A stretch of 64,000 bases of DNA from Xanthomonas sp. 10-10 (GCF_040182365.1 NZ_CP144460.1:1798001-1862000), one strand, 5' to 3'; positions 44,932 to 55,204 are shown, counted from the first letter of the stretch. Numbers and translations: made by a program. The notes: generated by a model from the sequence alone, not told the origin.

Positions 44932-45123
44932 ATGAAAACTCTCCTCTCCATGTTCGCCGGCGTCGTCCTGCTGGGCGCAGTCAGCAGCGCCTCGGCCGAC
45001 GATTTCGCGCAGCAGCGCGCCGACGCTCAGAGCTTCTGGGACCAGCAGGTCCAGTGCGTCAATCCGTCCGATTGGAGCGGTACGGCCAGCTGCCTGAGCA
45101 CGCTGTTCCAGAGCTACCTCTGA
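44932..45123 (+). CDS. Small secreted protein, 63 residues
   Basis: The only plus-strand gene inside the essential block, between lpxD and bamA. A signal peptide (MKTLLSMFAGVVLLGAVSSASA) leaves a mature protein of about 40 residues with two Cys (QVQCVN and TASCLS) that could form one disulfide, and aromatic Phe/Trp residues. AGGAAGAAG 4-10 bases before the ATG is a strong ribosome binding site, and a shared terminator follows. No homologous family is recognised. It occupies the place where skp is usually found, but it is too short and too different to be Skp. Confidence 0.75.
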   Translation: MKTLLSMFAGVVLLGAVSSASADDFAQQRADAQSFWDQQVQCVNPSDWSGTASCLSTLFQSYL

Positions 45124-45155
45124 ACCGGTAGCGCTTCAGCTACGACAGACAAACG

Positions 45156-45183
45156 ATGGCGGCCCGATCAATCGGGCCGCCAT
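45156..45183. terminator. Bidirectional terminator between the small secreted-protein gene and bamA
   Basis: A 13-bp stem (ATGGCGGCCCGAT / ATCGGGCCGCCAT) with a two-base loop, flanked by ACAAACG on the left and TGTCTTGTGT on the right. It lies between the converging stops of the small gene (45123) and bamA (45199). Confidence 0.85.
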
Positions 45184-45198
45184 TGTCTTGTGTGCGTC

Positions 45199-47565
45199 TT
45201 AGAACTGGCCGCCGAAGGTGAACTGCAGGCGCTCGATCTCGTCGTTGTCTTCCTTCTTCAGCGGGAACGCGTAGCTGATCGAAATGGGGCCGACCGGAGC
45301 GCGCCACAACAGCGCCACACCGGTGGAGGCGCGCAGCTCGTTGGCCTTGAAGTTGTCCACGCCGCTGTACACGTTGCCGAAGTCGAAGAACGCCGACACG
45401 CGCGCCGACGGGCTGTCGAACAGCTTGGGGAAATACATTTCCACCGAACCGACGGTCTTGAACGAACCACCCAGCGGCTGGCCGCGGTTGAAGCCGTTGA
45501 TCGGCTCCGAACGCGGACCCAGGGTGTTGTCTTCGAAGCCGCGCACCGAATTGGTACCGCCGGCGTAGAAGTTCTCGTAGAACGGCAGGCCGGTGGCGGT
45601 GATGGTGCGCGAGGTGCCATCGGGGTTGGTGACTACGCGGGTGCTGTCGTTGCCGTAGCTGTCGCCGTAACCCAGCTCGAAGCGGGTGTTCAACACCAGC
45701 GCCGGGATGATCGGCCAGTAGTTGGAGATCTGGTAGTTGAGCTTGTAGTACTCGACCGTCGAGCCGGGCAGGGTGGTTTCCAGGCCGACGCGCTGGTACA
45801 TGCCGCGGGTGGGCATGAAGAAGTCGTTGCGGGTATCGCGCGCCCAACCCAGCTCGCTGCGCCAGGCATGGAAGGTGCGCGTGCCGATCGCATCGATGTA
45901 GTCGACGATCGCCTGCGGCGTGGTGCCCGGGAAGGTGGTGATCTGATTGCTGTCGATGCCCACCATTGCCGAGACAGTGTCGTTCTCGGTGATCGGCACG
46001 CCGAACACTACCTGCGCCGAGCCGTTCTTGCTGTTGAACTGCGCGGTGTTGAAGTCCGAGTAATCCAGCGAGCGCCACGACAGGTTGTAGCCCAGCGACA
46101 CGCCGTCGTCGGTAAAGAACGGATTGGTGTAAGAGAACGCGTAACGCTGCTGGAAGGTGCTGCGCGAGGCTTCCACCGCCACGCGGTTACCGCCGCCCAG
46201 GAAGTTGTTCTGCGACAACTGCACCGAGGTGGTCACACCGAAGCTTTGCGAATACCCCAGGCCGAACACGAAGCTGCCGGAGGTGGTTTCCTTGACGTCG
46301 TAGATCACGTCGACCTGGTCGTTGCTGCCAGGCACCGCCGGGGTCTCCACGTTCACCGACTCGAAATAGCCCAGGCGCTGCAGACGAATCTTGGAACGGT
46401 CGATCGCCGCCTGCGAGTACCAGGTGTTCTCGAACTGGCGCATTTCGCGGCGCAAGACCTCGTCGGAGGTGCGGCTGTTGCCCTTGTAGAGGATGCGGCG
46501 CACGGTCACGCGCGGGCCCGGCACCACCTGCAGGTTCACCGCAACGGTGCGGTCCTCGCGGTTGGGGGTTGGAATCGGGTTGACCTTGGCGAATGCGTAA
46601 CCGACGTTGCTCAGCGTGTTGGTGATCGCATCGGAGGTGTATTCCAGCAGCGCGCGCGAGAAGATGTCGCCGGCCTTGGGGATGACCAGGCGCTCGATGT
46701 CGGCCTGTGGCAGCACGGTGTCGCCGGTGACCTTGATCTCGGAAATCTTGTACTGCTCGCCCTCGGTGACGCCAGCGCTGACGAACATGTCGCGCTTGTC
46801 GGGGCTGATCGACACCTGGGTGGAGTCGATGCTGAAATCGACATAGCCACGGTCCAGGTACCAGGAATTGAGCTTCTCCAGGTCGCCGGACATCTTTTCC
46901 TTGGAGTACTGGTCGTCGCGGCGATACCACGAGGCCCAGTTGTGCTCCTTGGATTCCCAGTTCTCCAGGATGTCCTCGTTGGCGAACTTCTCGGTGCCGA
47001 TCAGGTTGACGTGGCGGATCTTGGCCGCCTTGCCTTCCTTAATCGCAATCGCCACGTCCACGCGGTTGCGGTCCAGCGGGCTCACCGTCGGGGTGATCTC
47101 GACGTTGTACTTGCCGCGGTTGTTGTACTGGCGGGTCAGTTCCTGGGTCACGCGGTCCAGGCTCAGCCGGTCGAAGGTGCCGCCCTCGGTCAGGCCGATG
47201 TCGCCCAGGCCCTTGAGCAGTTCCTCGGACTTGATGTCCTTGTTGCCGGTCACGGTGAGCTTGTTGATCGCCGGGCGTTCCTTGACCGTGATCACCAGGA
47301 TGTTGCCCTGGCGGTCCAGCTGTACGTCCTCGAAGAAGCCGGTGCGGTACAGCGCCCGGATCGAGTCGGCCACCTTGGTGTCGTCCACGGTGTCGCCGCG
47401 GTTCACCGGCAGGTACGTGAACACGGTGCCGGAAGCGATGCGCTGCAGGCCGTCGACGCGGATGTCGCTGGCAACGAACGGCTCTGCGGCCAGGGCAACG
47501 GCTGGCAGGCTGAGGCCGGCGGCAAGAGCGAGGGCAAGCAGGCGGCGAGTGGGAAGACGCGTCAT
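45199..47565 (-). CDS. bamA: Outer membrane protein assembly factor BamA
   Basis: 788 residues. It is the core of the BAM complex that folds and inserts outer-membrane beta-barrels. A signal peptide (LLALALAAGLSLPAVALA) is followed by five POTRA domains (about residues 28-425) and a C-terminal 16-strand barrel with the VRGFEDNTLGPR motif in loop 6 and a terminal FTFGGQF. Length is close to E. coli BamA (810). It is downstream of rseP after 83 bp and followed by a terminator, so lpxD has its own promoter. Confidence 0.96.
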   Translation of the reverse strand: MTRLPTRRLLALALAAGLSLPAVALAAEPFVASDIRVDGLQRIASGTVFTYLPVNRGDTVDDTKVADSIRALYRTGFFEDVQLDRQGNILVITVKERPAINKLTVTGNKDIKSEELLKGLGDIGLTEGGTFDRLSLDRVTQELTRQYNNRGKYNVEITPTVSPLDRNRVDVAIAIKEGKAAKIRHVNLIGTEKFANEDILENWESKEHNWASWYRRDDQYSKEKMSGDLEKLNSWYLDRGYVDFSIDSTQVSISPDKRDMFVSAGVTEGEQYKISEIKVTGDTVLPQADIERLVIPKAGDIFSRALLEYTSDAITNTLSNVGYAFAKVNPIPTPNREDRTVAVNLQVVPGPRVTVRRILYKGNSRTSDEVLRREMRQFENTWYSQAAIDRSKIRLQRLGYFESVNVETPAVPGSNDQVDVIYDVKETTSGSFVFGLGYSQSFGVTTSVQLSQNNFLGGGNRVAVEASRSTFQQRYAFSYTNPFFTDDGVSLGYNLSWRSLDYSDFNTAQFNSKNGSAQVVFGVPITENDTVSAMVGIDSNQITTFPGTTPQAIVDYIDAIGTRTFHAWRSELGWARDTRNDFFMPTRGMYQRVGLETTLPGSTVEYYKLNYQISNYWPIIPALVLNTRFELGYGDSYGNDSTRVVTNPDGTSRTITATGLPFYENFYAGGTNSVRGFEDNTLGPRSEPINGFNRGQPLGGSFKTVGSVEMYFPKLFDSPSARVSAFFDFGNVYSGVDNFKANELRASTGVALLWRAPVGPISISYAFPLKKEDNDEIERLQFTFGGQF

Positions 47566-47648
47566 GTCACATCCGGTTGGAGTCGATTTCGGGTGTTGCT
47601 GGGTGCCGGCGTATGACGACGACAACAGGCGGAAAGAGTGGAGCAGTT

Positions 47649-48995
47649 TCATCGTGGAACCAGGCCGAGGATGTCGTTGTAGAACGCCAGTCCCATCAAC
47701 CCGGCCAGGACCGCCAGGCCGACATATTGCCCGGCAATCATGGCCCGTTCGCTGATCGGGCTGCCCTTGACCAACTCGATAAGGTAATACAGCAGATGCC
47801 CACCGTCCAAGATCGGGATCGGCATCAGGTTGATGATCGCCAGGCTGAGCGACAGCAACCCCAGGAAATACAGGAACCAGTCGAGCCCGCGTTCGGCCGA
47901 GGCATTGGCGGCGCGCGCAATCGTGACCGGGCCGGAAATGTTCTTGACCGAGGCCTGGCCGGTCAGCATGCGCTTCATCATGCCCAGCGAATCGGCGGTC
48001 ATCTTGCCGGTTTCGCGGATGGCCGCGGGCACCGCCGCGAAGATGCCGTACTGCTGGCGGCTGTCGTATTGCGGCGCCGGTGCGGCGGCGGGGCGGACAC
48101 CGATCATCCACTGGCCCTGCGGCGATTTGCGCGGTGCGATTTCCAGCGCCAGGCGGTCCTCGCCGCGCGCCACTTCGATCATGCCCGGCCCGCCGTGCGC
48201 GCCGAGAGCCTGCACTTGCGGAATGATGTCGTCGGCCGAGCGGATCGGCTGGCCATCGATGGCCACGATGCGATCGCCCGGCTTGAGCAGGCCGTCGGCC
48301 ACCGAACCGGGCACCACCTCGGCGATCACCGGCGGCTGCAACATGAACTGCCAGCCGATGCCGGCCAGCGATGCCACGCGGCGCTCGTCGAAACCGACCG
48401 GCAGCTGCGAAAGACGCAAGGTGTGTTCGCTGTGGCCTCCACTTTCGGCGGCGGTGAGCACCCGGATGTCGCGCTTGTCCATGGCCGCGGTGGTGAGCTG
48501 CATGCTGGCATCGCTCCAGCTGCTCACGCTGCGTCCGTCGATGCGCACGATGCGCTCGCCAGGTGTCAGCCCGGCTTCGGCGGCCAGGCCGTCGGCGCGG
48601 CCGACGGTGGCCGAGTAATCCTGCTTGCCGACCACGAACATCGCCCACAGCATCGCCATGCACAGCAACAGGTTGGCGATCGGGCCTGCCGCGACGATGG
48701 CGATACGTTGCCACACCGTCTTGCGATTGAACGCCTGGTCCTGTTCGGCCGGATGCACGTCGCCTTCGCGCTCGTCGAGCATCTTGACGTAACCGCCCAG
48801 CGGGATCGCGGCCACCACGAACTCGGTGCCATGGCGGTCGCGCCGCATCCACAACGGCTTGCCGAAGCCCACCGAAAAACGCAGCACCTTGACGCCGCAG
48901 CGGCGCGCGACCCAGAAGTGTCCGAATTCATGGAACGTCACCAACAGACCCAGGCTGACGATCATCCACCAGACCGAACCGATGAAATCACCCAT
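47649..48995 (-). CDS. rseP: Site-2 protease RseP (RIP metalloprotease)
   Basis: 448 residues. It cuts anti-sigma-E and remnant signal peptides inside the membrane. The zinc motif HEFGH is in TFHEFGHFWVARRCGVKVLR near residue 22; two PDZ-like domains (about 120-310) sit between the membrane segments; and a second conserved stretch NLMPIPILDGGHLLYY near residue 390 holds the Asp ligand. Length equals E. coli RseP (450). It lies 26 bp after dxr. Confidence 0.95.
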   Translation of the reverse strand: MGDFIGSVWWMIVSLGLLVTFHEFGHFWVARRCGVKVLRFSVGFGKPLWMRRDRHGTEFVVAAIPLGGYVKMLDEREGDVHPAEQDQAFNRKTVWQRIAIVAAGPIANLLLCMAMLWAMFVVGKQDYSATVGRADGLAAEAGLTPGERIVRIDGRSVSSWSDASMQLTTAAMDKRDIRVLTAAESGGHSEHTLRLSQLPVGFDERRVASLAGIGWQFMLQPPVIAEVVPGSVADGLLKPGDRIVAIDGQPIRSADDIIPQVQALGAHGGPGMIEVARGEDRLALEIAPRKSPQGQWMIGVRPAAAPAPQYDSRQQYGIFAAVPAAIRETGKMTADSLGMMKRMLTGQASVKNISGPVTIARAANASAERGLDWFLYFLGLLSLSLAIINLMPIPILDGGHLLYYLIELVKGSPISERAMIAGQYVGLAVLAGLMGLAFYNDILGLVPR

Positions 48996-49021
48996 GGATG
49001 CAACTCGGCTGCGTGGATCGA

Positions 49022-50212
49022 TCAGGCATGAAGGGCGTGGTTGGCGAGGGCGCGTTCGGTGGTTTGCCGGGCTTGCGCATCGGCAAAAAGCAGGGTGTCG
49101 AGGGAGTCGGCATTGTGCCGTGGGAGCGTTGTCAGCGTGTGTTCGACCAACGCAGGGATCGCTAGGAAACCTATTTGGCCCTGAAGAAACGCTGAAACAG
49201 CCACTTCATTGGCCGCGTTCAGGATCGCCGGCGCGGTCCCGCCGGCGCGCAAAGCCTCCCAGGCCAGGCGCAGGCAGGGGAATGCGGCGGTATCGGGCGC
49301 CTCGAAATCCAGCCGGCCCTGCTGCAGCAGATCCAGGCCCGCCACGCCCGAGTCGACCCGTTCCGGCCAGGCCAGGCCCACCGCCAGGGTGGTGCGCATG
49401 TCCGGCAGGCCGAGCTGGGCCAGGGTGGAGCCATCGACGAATTCCACCAGCGAATGCACCAGGCTTTGCGGATGCACCAGCACGTCGATCTGCTCGCCGG
49501 GCAGGCCGAACAGATGGTGCGCCTCGATGACTTCCAGGCCCTTGTTCATCAAGGTGGCCGAGTCCACCGAGATCTTCGGGCCCATCGACCACTTCGGGTG
49601 CGCAACCGCCTGCGCCGGCGTCACTGCCGACAGCGCGTTGCGATCCCAGCCACGGAACGGGCCGCCGGACGCGGTCAGGATCACCCGACGCACGCCGCGG
49701 CTCGCATCGCAGGAGCGCAGGCACTGGAAGATCGCGCTGTGTTCGCTGTCGATCGGAATGATCTGCGCGCCCGCCGCAGCGGCGGTGCGGGTCAGCAGCT
49801 CGCCGGCCAGGACCAAGGATTCCTTGTTGGCCAGCAGCAGGCGCTTGCCGGCGCGGGCGGCGGCAAGCGTGGAGGGCAAGCCAGCCGCTCCCACAATCGC
49901 GGCCACCACGGTATCGCAGGCATCGCTGCCGGCCAGCGCGTCCAGCGCCGCCGTCCCGGCATGCGCCTGGGTGGCCAGACCGGCCGCATGCAGCCCGTCA
50001 CGCAAAGCCGGGTACAGGGTCGGGTCGGCAATCACTGCGTGCGCGGGGCGATGCGTGGCGCACAGCGCCAGCAGCGCATCCACCTGGCTGCCCGCAGACA
50101 GCACGCTGGCGCGCAGCCGTTGCGGATGGCGGGCGATCACGTCCAATGCCGACGTGCCGATCGAGCCGGTCGCGCCGAATACGGCGACCTGGCGGGGAGA
50201 AGAGCCAGCCAT
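49022..50212 (-). CDS. dxr: 1-deoxy-D-xylulose-5-phosphate reductoisomerase
   Basis: 396 residues. It makes 2-C-methylerythritol 4-phosphate, the committed step of the non-mevalonate isoprenoid pathway. The NADPH motif [18 protein letters not shown] is at the N-terminus; [26 protein letters not shown] (metal-binding Asp/Glu) and [20 protein letters not shown] follow. It starts 2 bp after cdsA. Confidence 0.96.
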   Translation of the reverse strand: MAGSSPRQVAVFGATGSIGTSALDVIARHPQRLRASVLSAGSQVDALLALCATHRPAHAVIADPTLYPALRDGLHAAGLATQAHAGTAALDALAGSDACDTVVAAIVGAAGLPSTLAAARAGKRLLLANKESLVLAGELLTRTAAAAGAQIIPIDSEHSAIFQCLRSCDASRGVRRVILTASGGPFRGWDRNALSAVTPAQAVAHPKWSMGPKISVDSATLMNKGLEVIEAHHLFGLPGEQIDVLVHPQSLVHSLVEFVDGSTLAQLGLPDMRTTLAVGLAWPERVDSGVAGLDLLQQGRLDFEAPDTAAFPCLRLAWEALRAGGTAPAILNAANEVAVSAFLQGQIGFLAIPALVEHTLTTLPRHNADSLDTLLFADAQARQTTERALANHALHA

Positions 50213-50214
50213 GC

Positions 50215-51042
50215 TTAGAATCCGAGAATTTCCTTGCCGAGTGCGAACACCGGCAGGGCGGCGAGTACGCCATCGATGCGATCCAGCACGCCGCCGTGTC
50301 CGGGAATGACCGTGCCCGAGTCCTTGGCGCCGGCATGGCGCTTGAGCAGGCTCTCGAACAGGTCGCCCAGCACCGACGCCAGCACCGCCACCGCCGCGAC
50401 CAGGACCAGCTGCGGCACATGCGCCAGGGTCAGTCCGGCCAGCCAGCCGAAGGCGCAGGCCACCGCGATACCGGCGACCATCCCGCCGAGCAGGCCTTCG
50501 ATGGTCTTGTTCGGGCTGATGCGCGGCGCCAGCTTGTGCTTGCCGAACGCGCGCCCGGCGAAATACGCCCCCGAGTCGGCCGCCCAGACCATGGTCAGCG
50601 CGGTCAGCAGCCACAGGTTGCCCTTGTCCGGGTTGGCGTGCAGCAGCACCAGCGCGGCCCAGGCCGGAAGCACTGCCAGCGTACCGGCAGCGAGCTTGAG
50701 CGCGCGCGCCTGGCCATTGCCATGATCGGCGCCAAAGGTGAAAAAGCGCAGCCACAGCAGCGCCAGCAGCCACCAGACCACGCCCACCAGGGCGGCGATC
50801 TGGAACAGCACCATGGAGCCGGCCGACGCCCACACCATCAGCACCATCAGTAGCAGATTGAGCATCAGCAGCACGGTGCGGGGCAGGCTGTCGTCGATGC
50901 CGGAGAGCTTGAGCCACTCCCACAGACCGGTCAGGAACAGGATCGCCGCCAGCGCCGCCAGCCATTGCGTGGGCAGCAGCACGATCGCACAGATGGCGAG
51001 CGGCGCCATGATCAGCGCGGCAATCACGCGGGTCTTGGTCAT
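50215..51042 (-). CDS. cdsA: Phosphatidate cytidylyltransferase
   Basis: 275 residues, about eight membrane segments. It makes CDP-diacylglycerol from phosphatidate and CTP. The CDS signature lies near the C-terminus: [20 protein letters not shown] then [13 protein letters not shown] with the metal-binding Asp residues. The ATG overlaps the uppS stop (ATGA). The operon thus couples undecaprenyl carrier and phospholipid synthesis. Confidence 0.95.
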   Translation of the reverse strand: MTKTRVIAALIMAPLAICAIVLLPTQWLAALAAILFLTGLWEWLKLSGIDDSLPRTVLLMLNLLLMVLMVWASAGSMVLFQIAALVGVVWWLLALLWLRFFTFGADHGNGQARALKLAAGTLAVLPAWAALVLLHANPDKGNLWLLTALTMVWAADSGAYFAGRAFGKHKLAPRISPNKTIEGLLGGMVAGIAVACAFGWLAGLTLAHVPQLVLVAAVAVLASVLGDLFESLLKRHAGAKDSGTVIPGHGGVLDRIDGVLAALPVFALGKEILGF

Positions 51043-51815
51043 GCGGAGGACGTCTCCGTCGCCTTGTCGGCGATCTGGGCACTGGTCAGGCCGAAGCGGC
51101 GTTCGCGCCCGGCATAGTCGTCCAGCGCCTGCTGCAGCACGCCGGCATCGAACTCCGGCCACAGGGTTTCGGTGAACCACAGTTCGGTATAAGCCAGCTG
51201 CCACAACAGGAAATTGCTGATACGGGTATCGCCACCGGTACGGATGAACAGGTCCGGCGCCGGCAGGTCCGACAGGGCGACCCGGCTGGACAGCAGTGCC
51301 TCGTCGATCTGGTGCGGTTGCAGGCGTCCGGCCGCCACCTCTTCTGCCAGCGCACGCGCGGCCAGCGCGATGTCCTGGCGGCCGCCGTAACTGGCCGCGA
51401 TGCTGAGCACCAGGCGTGCGTTGCCGGCGGTAACGCGCTCGGCAGCGGCCATGCGTTCGCGCAGCGGTGCGGCGAAGCGGCTGCGCTCGCCGATGAAGCG
51501 CACTTGCACGCCTCGCCGCTGCAGTTCGTCGACCTCGCGGTCCAGCGCATGCAGGAACAGTTTCATCAGCGCATCGACTTCCTCCTGCGGGCGGCCCCAG
51601 TTTTCACTGGAGAACGCGAACAGGGTGAGTGCCGAGACGCCTTTTTCCAGGCAGAAATCGATGGTGCGATTGACCGCACGCGCACCGGCGCGATGGCCGA
51701 TCATGCGCGGACGTCGCCGACGCTGCGCCCAACGCCCGTTGCCATCCATGATGATGGCAATGTGGCGCGGTATCGCGTCGGTAGAAGGGGCTGGATGCAT
51801 GGCAGGAGATGCCAC
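51039..51815 (-). CDS. uppS: Undecaprenyl diphosphate synthase (isoprenyl transferase)
   Basis: 258 residues. It builds the C55 lipid carrier used for peptidoglycan and O-antigen. The catalytic Asp is in [16 protein letters not shown]; later motifs are [14 protein letters not shown] and [20 protein letters not shown]. The start at 51815 is used, but an ATG five codons later (51800) would also fit. It begins 2 bp after the frr stop. Confidence 0.96.
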   Translation of the reverse strand: MASPAMHPAPSTDAIPRHIAIIMDGNGRWAQRRRRPRMIGHRAGARAVNRTIDFCLEKGVSALTLFAFSSENWGRPQEEVDALMKLFLHALDREVDELQRRGVQVRFIGERSRFAAPLRERMAAAERVTAGNARLVLSIAASYGGRQDIALAARALAEEVAAGRLQPHQIDEALLSSRVALSDLPAPDLFIRTGGDTRISNFLLWQLAYTELWFTETLWPEFDAGVLQQALDDYAGRERRFGLTSAQIADKATETSSA

Positions 51816-51817
51816 GA

Positions 51818-52375
51818 TCAGACCGTCATCAATTCCTGTTCCTTGCCCTTGACGACCTCATCCACATCCTTGATGGCCTTGTCGGTCAATTTCTGGATGT
51901 CGTCTTCGGCGCTGCGGGCTTCGTCTTCGGTGACCTTCTTGTCCTTCAGCAGATCCTTGACCTGCTGATTGGCATCACGGCGGATGTTGCGGATGGCCAC
52001 CTTGCTGTCTTCGCCTTCGCCATGCACGGACTTGCTGAGCTCCTTGCGGCGCTCCTCGGTCAGCGGCGGCAGGTTCAGACGGATCACCGTGCCCACCACG
52101 GTCGGGGTCAGGCCCAGATCCGAGGCATACAGGGCTTTTTCCACATCCTTGATCATGCCCTTGTCGAACAGGCTGATCACCAGCGAGCGGCCTTCGGAGA
52201 CGCTGATGCTGGCAACCTGGTTGAGGGGGGTGTCTGTGCCGTAGGCCTTGACCTTGATGCCGTCCAGCAGCGCCGGCGAAGCGCGGCCGGTACGCACGGT
52301 GGTCAGTGAATGGCGCAGAGCATCGATGCTCTTGGTCATGCGCGTGAGCGCGTCTTGTTTGATCTGGTTGAGCAT
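51818..52375 (-). CDS. frr: Ribosome recycling factor
   Basis: 185 residues, the standard length. With EF-G it splits post-termination ribosomes. Conserved features are LRTGRASPALLDGIKV-like TVRTGRASPALLDGI, then LTEERRKELSKSVHGEGEDS and the C-terminal helix. It lies 195 bp after pyrH, a gap that holds part of a GGGAATC repeat element, so it may not be co-transcribed solely from the pyrH promoter. Confidence 0.97.
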   Translation of the reverse strand: MLNQIKQDALTRMTKSIDALRHSLTTVRTGRASPALLDGIKVKAYGTDTPLNQVASISVSEGRSLVISLFDKGMIKDVEKALYASDLGLTPTVVGTVIRLNLPPLTEERRKELSKSVHGEGEDSKVAIRNIRRDANQQVKDLLKDKKVTEDEARSAEDDIQKLTDKAIKDVDEVVKGKEQELMTV

Positions 52376-52400
52376 CGCCGGAATCCGTGTGGAGCTGAAT

Positions 52401-52565
52401 CCGGGGATTATAGCCGGGACTGGGGTTTCACGACTCGCCGGCCTGCATGGGCCGGCGCAGCCGGTTCACTTGCCGGCACTTCACGCCCGGCGTCGCCATC
52501 GTGAGCTATCAGCGCAGCCCGGGCGCCGCGCCTTTGCGACTCCCCAATCCCGATTCCCGAATCCC
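52401..52565. repeat. Degenerate paired GGGAATC element in the pyrH-frr gap
   Basis: The right arm (52538-52565) is clear, built on CCCCAATCCCGATTCCCG; the left arm (52401-52425) is degenerate (GGGGATTATAGCCGGGACTG). The element fills most of the 195-bp pyrH-frr gap and stops 5 bases short of the pyrH stop codon. Confidence 0.6.
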
Positions 52566-52570
52566 TAAAC

Positions 52571-53293
52571 TCAGCTCCGGCCCTGCACCAGGGTGCCGAT
52601 CTGCTCGCCACGCAGGATGCGCAGCAGCACACCGGGCTCGCTCATGCCGAAGATGCGCAGCGGCAGGTCGCTGTCGCGCGCCAGTGCAAAAGCGGCGGTG
52701 TCCATCACTTCCAGGCCCTGCATGATGACTTCGTCGTAGGTCAGGCTGTCGTAGCGCACCGCGTCGGTGTGCTTCTTCGGGTCCTTGTCGTACACGCCAT
52801 CGACCTTGGTTGCCTTGAGCAGCAGATCGGCACCGATTTCGATCGCGCGCAGCGCCGCGCCCGAGTCGGTGGTGAAGAACGGGTTGCCGGTACCGGCGGC
52901 GAAGATCGCGATGCGGCCCTTTTCCAGGTGGCGCATGGCGCGGCGACGGATGAAATCCTCGCAGACGTCGTTGATCTTGATCGCGCTCATCACGCGCACC
53001 TTGGCGCCGAGCTTTTCCAGGGCGTCCTGCATGGCCAGCGCATTGATCACGGTGGCCAGCATGCCCATGTGGTCGCCGGTGACGCGGTCCATGCCGCTGG
53101 CAGCCAGGCCGGCGCCGCGGAAGATGTTGCCGCCGCCGATCACCAGCGCGACCTGTGCGCCGGCCTGCTGGGCTTCGATCACTTCATGGGCAAGGCGGTT
53201 GATGACCTTGGGGTCGATGCCGTAATCCCCGTCCCCCATCAGCGCCTCCCCGGAAAGTTTGAGAAGAATGCGGCGATAGGAAAGTTCGGACAT
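52571..53293 (-). CDS. pyrH: UMP kinase
   Basis: 240 residues. It phosphorylates UMP to UDP and belongs to the amino-acid-kinase fold. Motifs are [13 protein letters not shown] at the N-terminus, [14 protein letters not shown] and [17 protein letters not shown], as in E. coli PyrH (241). The start MSELSYRR fits the family; an upstream ATG would add ten extra residues. In many gammaproteobacteria it directly follows tsf; here an HDOD-GGDEF gene lies between them. Confidence 0.96.
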   Translation of the reverse strand: MSELSYRRILLKLSGEALMGDGDYGIDPKVINRLAHEVIEAQQAGAQVALVIGGGNIFRGAGLAASGMDRVTGDHMGMLATVINALAMQDALEKLGAKVRVMSAIKINDVCEDFIRRRAMRHLEKGRIAIFAAGTGNPFFTTDSGAALRAIEIGADLLLKATKVDGVYDKDPKKHTDAVRYDSLTYDEVIMQGLEVMDTAAFALARDSDLPLRIFGMSEPGVLLRILRGEQIGTLVQGRS

Positions 53294-53399
53294 GGGGGAG
53301 ACCTCGGGGGTGGGGGACGGCAAACGCCGGCAATTCTAGCGGAAGCCTGCCACCGGGCGTGGTAAAAATTCCTTTGTCGGCATCCAAGTGACGGCGTGC

Positions 53400-54923
53400 T
53401 CAGTGTGCCCGCAGGTTCGGCGGCGTCGAGACATCGGTCGCATCGTAGGCGGTGACGCGGTTGCGGCCGCGATGCTTGGAGCGGTACAGCGTGCTGTCGG
53501 CCGCCTGCAACAGATGCTCGATGCTTTCGAACTGGCGCTCGATGCCGCCATGCGTGGCCAGGCCGGCGGAGAAGGTGATGTGCAGCGGGCCGCCCTGCAG
53601 TTGCGCCATCGGCGTGCGCGCGGTCTCGGCAAGGATGCGCTCGATCACCATCAATGCCGCATCGGCAGGGGTGTTGGGCAGGATCACCAGAAATTCTTCG
53701 CCGCCATAGCGCGCCACCAGGTCGCTGGTGCGCACCATGCGTTGCAGCGTCTGCGCGAAGTTGCGCAACACCTCGTCGCCGACCAGATGGCCGTGCGCGT
53801 CGTTGACACGCTTGAAGTCGTCCAGATCGATGAAGGCGATCGACAGCGGCCAGCTCTGTCGCGATGCCAGTTCGAATTCATGCGCCAAGGCGGTGCCGAG
53901 CTGATGCCGGTTGAACACGCCGGTCAGCGCATCGCGGCTGGCCTGCTCGGCCAGATGACGCATGCGGTTTTCCGATTCGTCGGCGTGTCGGCGCGCTTCG
54001 GCCACATCCTGCAGTTCGCGCAGGCTGCGCAGCATCGCCAGCTCGCGCGCCTGTTCGAAGATCAGCTGGATGTGCTCGGGTTGCGGCACGCGGATATCGA
54101 ACAGCGCTTCCAGCTCGGGCAGCGATTCGGCGATGCGTTCGATCACTTTTTCGAAGCGTTCGGCATCCAGTTCCAGCACGTCCTGCGCCTGGCGCTGCGC
54201 ATGCTCGGTCGCGGTGACGGCGCTGGCGGAGAGCCAGATGTCGGCCAGGTGCCCGGACAGTGCCACACAGGCCATGAAGGGCTCCAGCCCTGCCGGCTCT
54301 TCTTCGCTCTGCGCGATCGCATTCTGCAGGTAGTGCGGCAACTGCCACTGGTGCGCAAGCCAGGCGCCGATCTCGGCGTGGGTGGCGCCCAGGTGCTGGC
54401 GCTCGGCCTCCAGCAGCGACGCGTTGTCGGGCGCCTGTTCCAGCAGTGGGGCGTACAGCGCGGGTGCGCCTTGCAGCAGCGCCAGCTTGCCGATGTCCTG
54501 CAGCAGGCCGGCCAGCATCAATTCTTCGGGTTTGCGGATGCCATAGGCCTGGCCCAGGATGCGGCTTGCCAGGGCGCAGAGGCCGGCGCGACGCCAGATG
54601 CGCTCATGCAACGGATGCGCGGCGAAGGTGCTGCGCACGCCGTGCACCATCGAAAATCCCAGCGCCAGGCTGAGGGTCGCATTGAGGCCGAGCATGGTCA
54701 GTGCCTGGCCCAGGTTGTCGACGCGGCGGCGACTGGCGTACAGCGGCGAGTTGGCCACGCGCAGCATGCGTGCGCTCAGGGCCATGTCCATGCCGATGAC
54801 CTTCGCGGTGGTGGTCATGTCCACATCCGGGTCCTGCGCCAGCTCGATGATGCGCAGCGCGACGCCCGGGGGCGAGGGCAGGTTACGGCAGTAGTGCAGG
54901 GCGGCCTGGAGATCTGGTTGCAT
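53400..54923 (-). CDS. HDOD-GGDEF diguanylate cyclase
   Basis: 507 residues. An N-terminal HDOD domain (about 1-220; LPSPPGVALRIIELA, LLQDIGKLALL) is linked to a C-terminal GGDEF domain beginning DALTGVFNRHQLG. The active site is GGEEF in YGGEEFLVILP, and the inhibitory I-site RxxD (RTSD) lies exactly five residues before it. It is therefore predicted to be an active, product-inhibited cyclic di-GMP synthase whose activity is tuned through the HDOD domain. It sits between tsf and pyrH in the essential block but encodes an unrelated signalling function; its promoter is not clear. Confidence 0.93.
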   Translation of the reverse strand: MQPDLQAALHYCRNLPSPPGVALRIIELAQDPDVDMTTTAKVIGMDMALSARMLRVANSPLYASRRRVDNLGQALTMLGLNATLSLALGFSMVHGVRSTFAAHPLHERIWRRAGLCALASRILGQAYGIRKPEELMLAGLLQDIGKLALLQGAPALYAPLLEQAPDNASLLEAERQHLGATHAEIGAWLAHQWQLPHYLQNAIAQSEEEPAGLEPFMACVALSGHLADIWLSASAVTATEHAQRQAQDVLELDAERFEKVIERIAESLPELEALFDIRVPQPEHIQLIFEQARELAMLRSLRELQDVAEARRHADESENRMRHLAEQASRDALTGVFNRHQLGTALAHEFELASRQSWPLSIAFIDLDDFKRVNDAHGHLVGDEVLRNFAQTLQRMVRTSDLVARYGGEEFLVILPNTPADAALMVIERILAETARTPMAQLQGGPLHITFSAGLATHGGIERQFESIEHLLQAADSTLYRSKHRGRNRVTAYDATDVSTPPNLRAH

Positions 54924-55160
54924 GAGTCATCGCCAACAGTGAACGCAAGCATACAGCTGCGTTCGGTGAGTTTGAGCACGCCACGGCCCGCGGTCGCCGC
55001 GCTGGAATGCATGCGCGGCGGGTTCTGAGAGTGTGGTTGGCATCCAGGTTTAGCGGCAACCCCGACGACATCTATAGCGTCGAGGCCGGCTGAAGCCGCG
55101 ACGGATGCGTGCGCTTCAGTTTGCTGCGTGTGGATGCGGCGCGCAGTGGAAGGCAAAAAA

Positions 55161-55185
55161 AAAGCCGCGGCATGGCCGCGGCTTT
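55161..55185 (-). terminator. Intrinsic terminator of rpsB-tsf
   Basis: An 11-bp stem (AAAGCCGCGGC / GCCGCGGCTTT) with loop ATG, followed on the minus strand by a run of nine T residues. It starts 20 bases beyond the tsf stop, so rpsB-tsf is a separate transcription unit from pyrH. Confidence 0.93.
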
Positions 55186-55204
55186 CTTCACGCTGTGGCG
55201 AAGA

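Noticed and set aside
45190..47616. Long plus-strand open frame opposite bamA
   Set aside because: bamA is unmistakable (POTRA domains, VRGFED motif, C-terminal Phe). The other strand is a compositional shadow.
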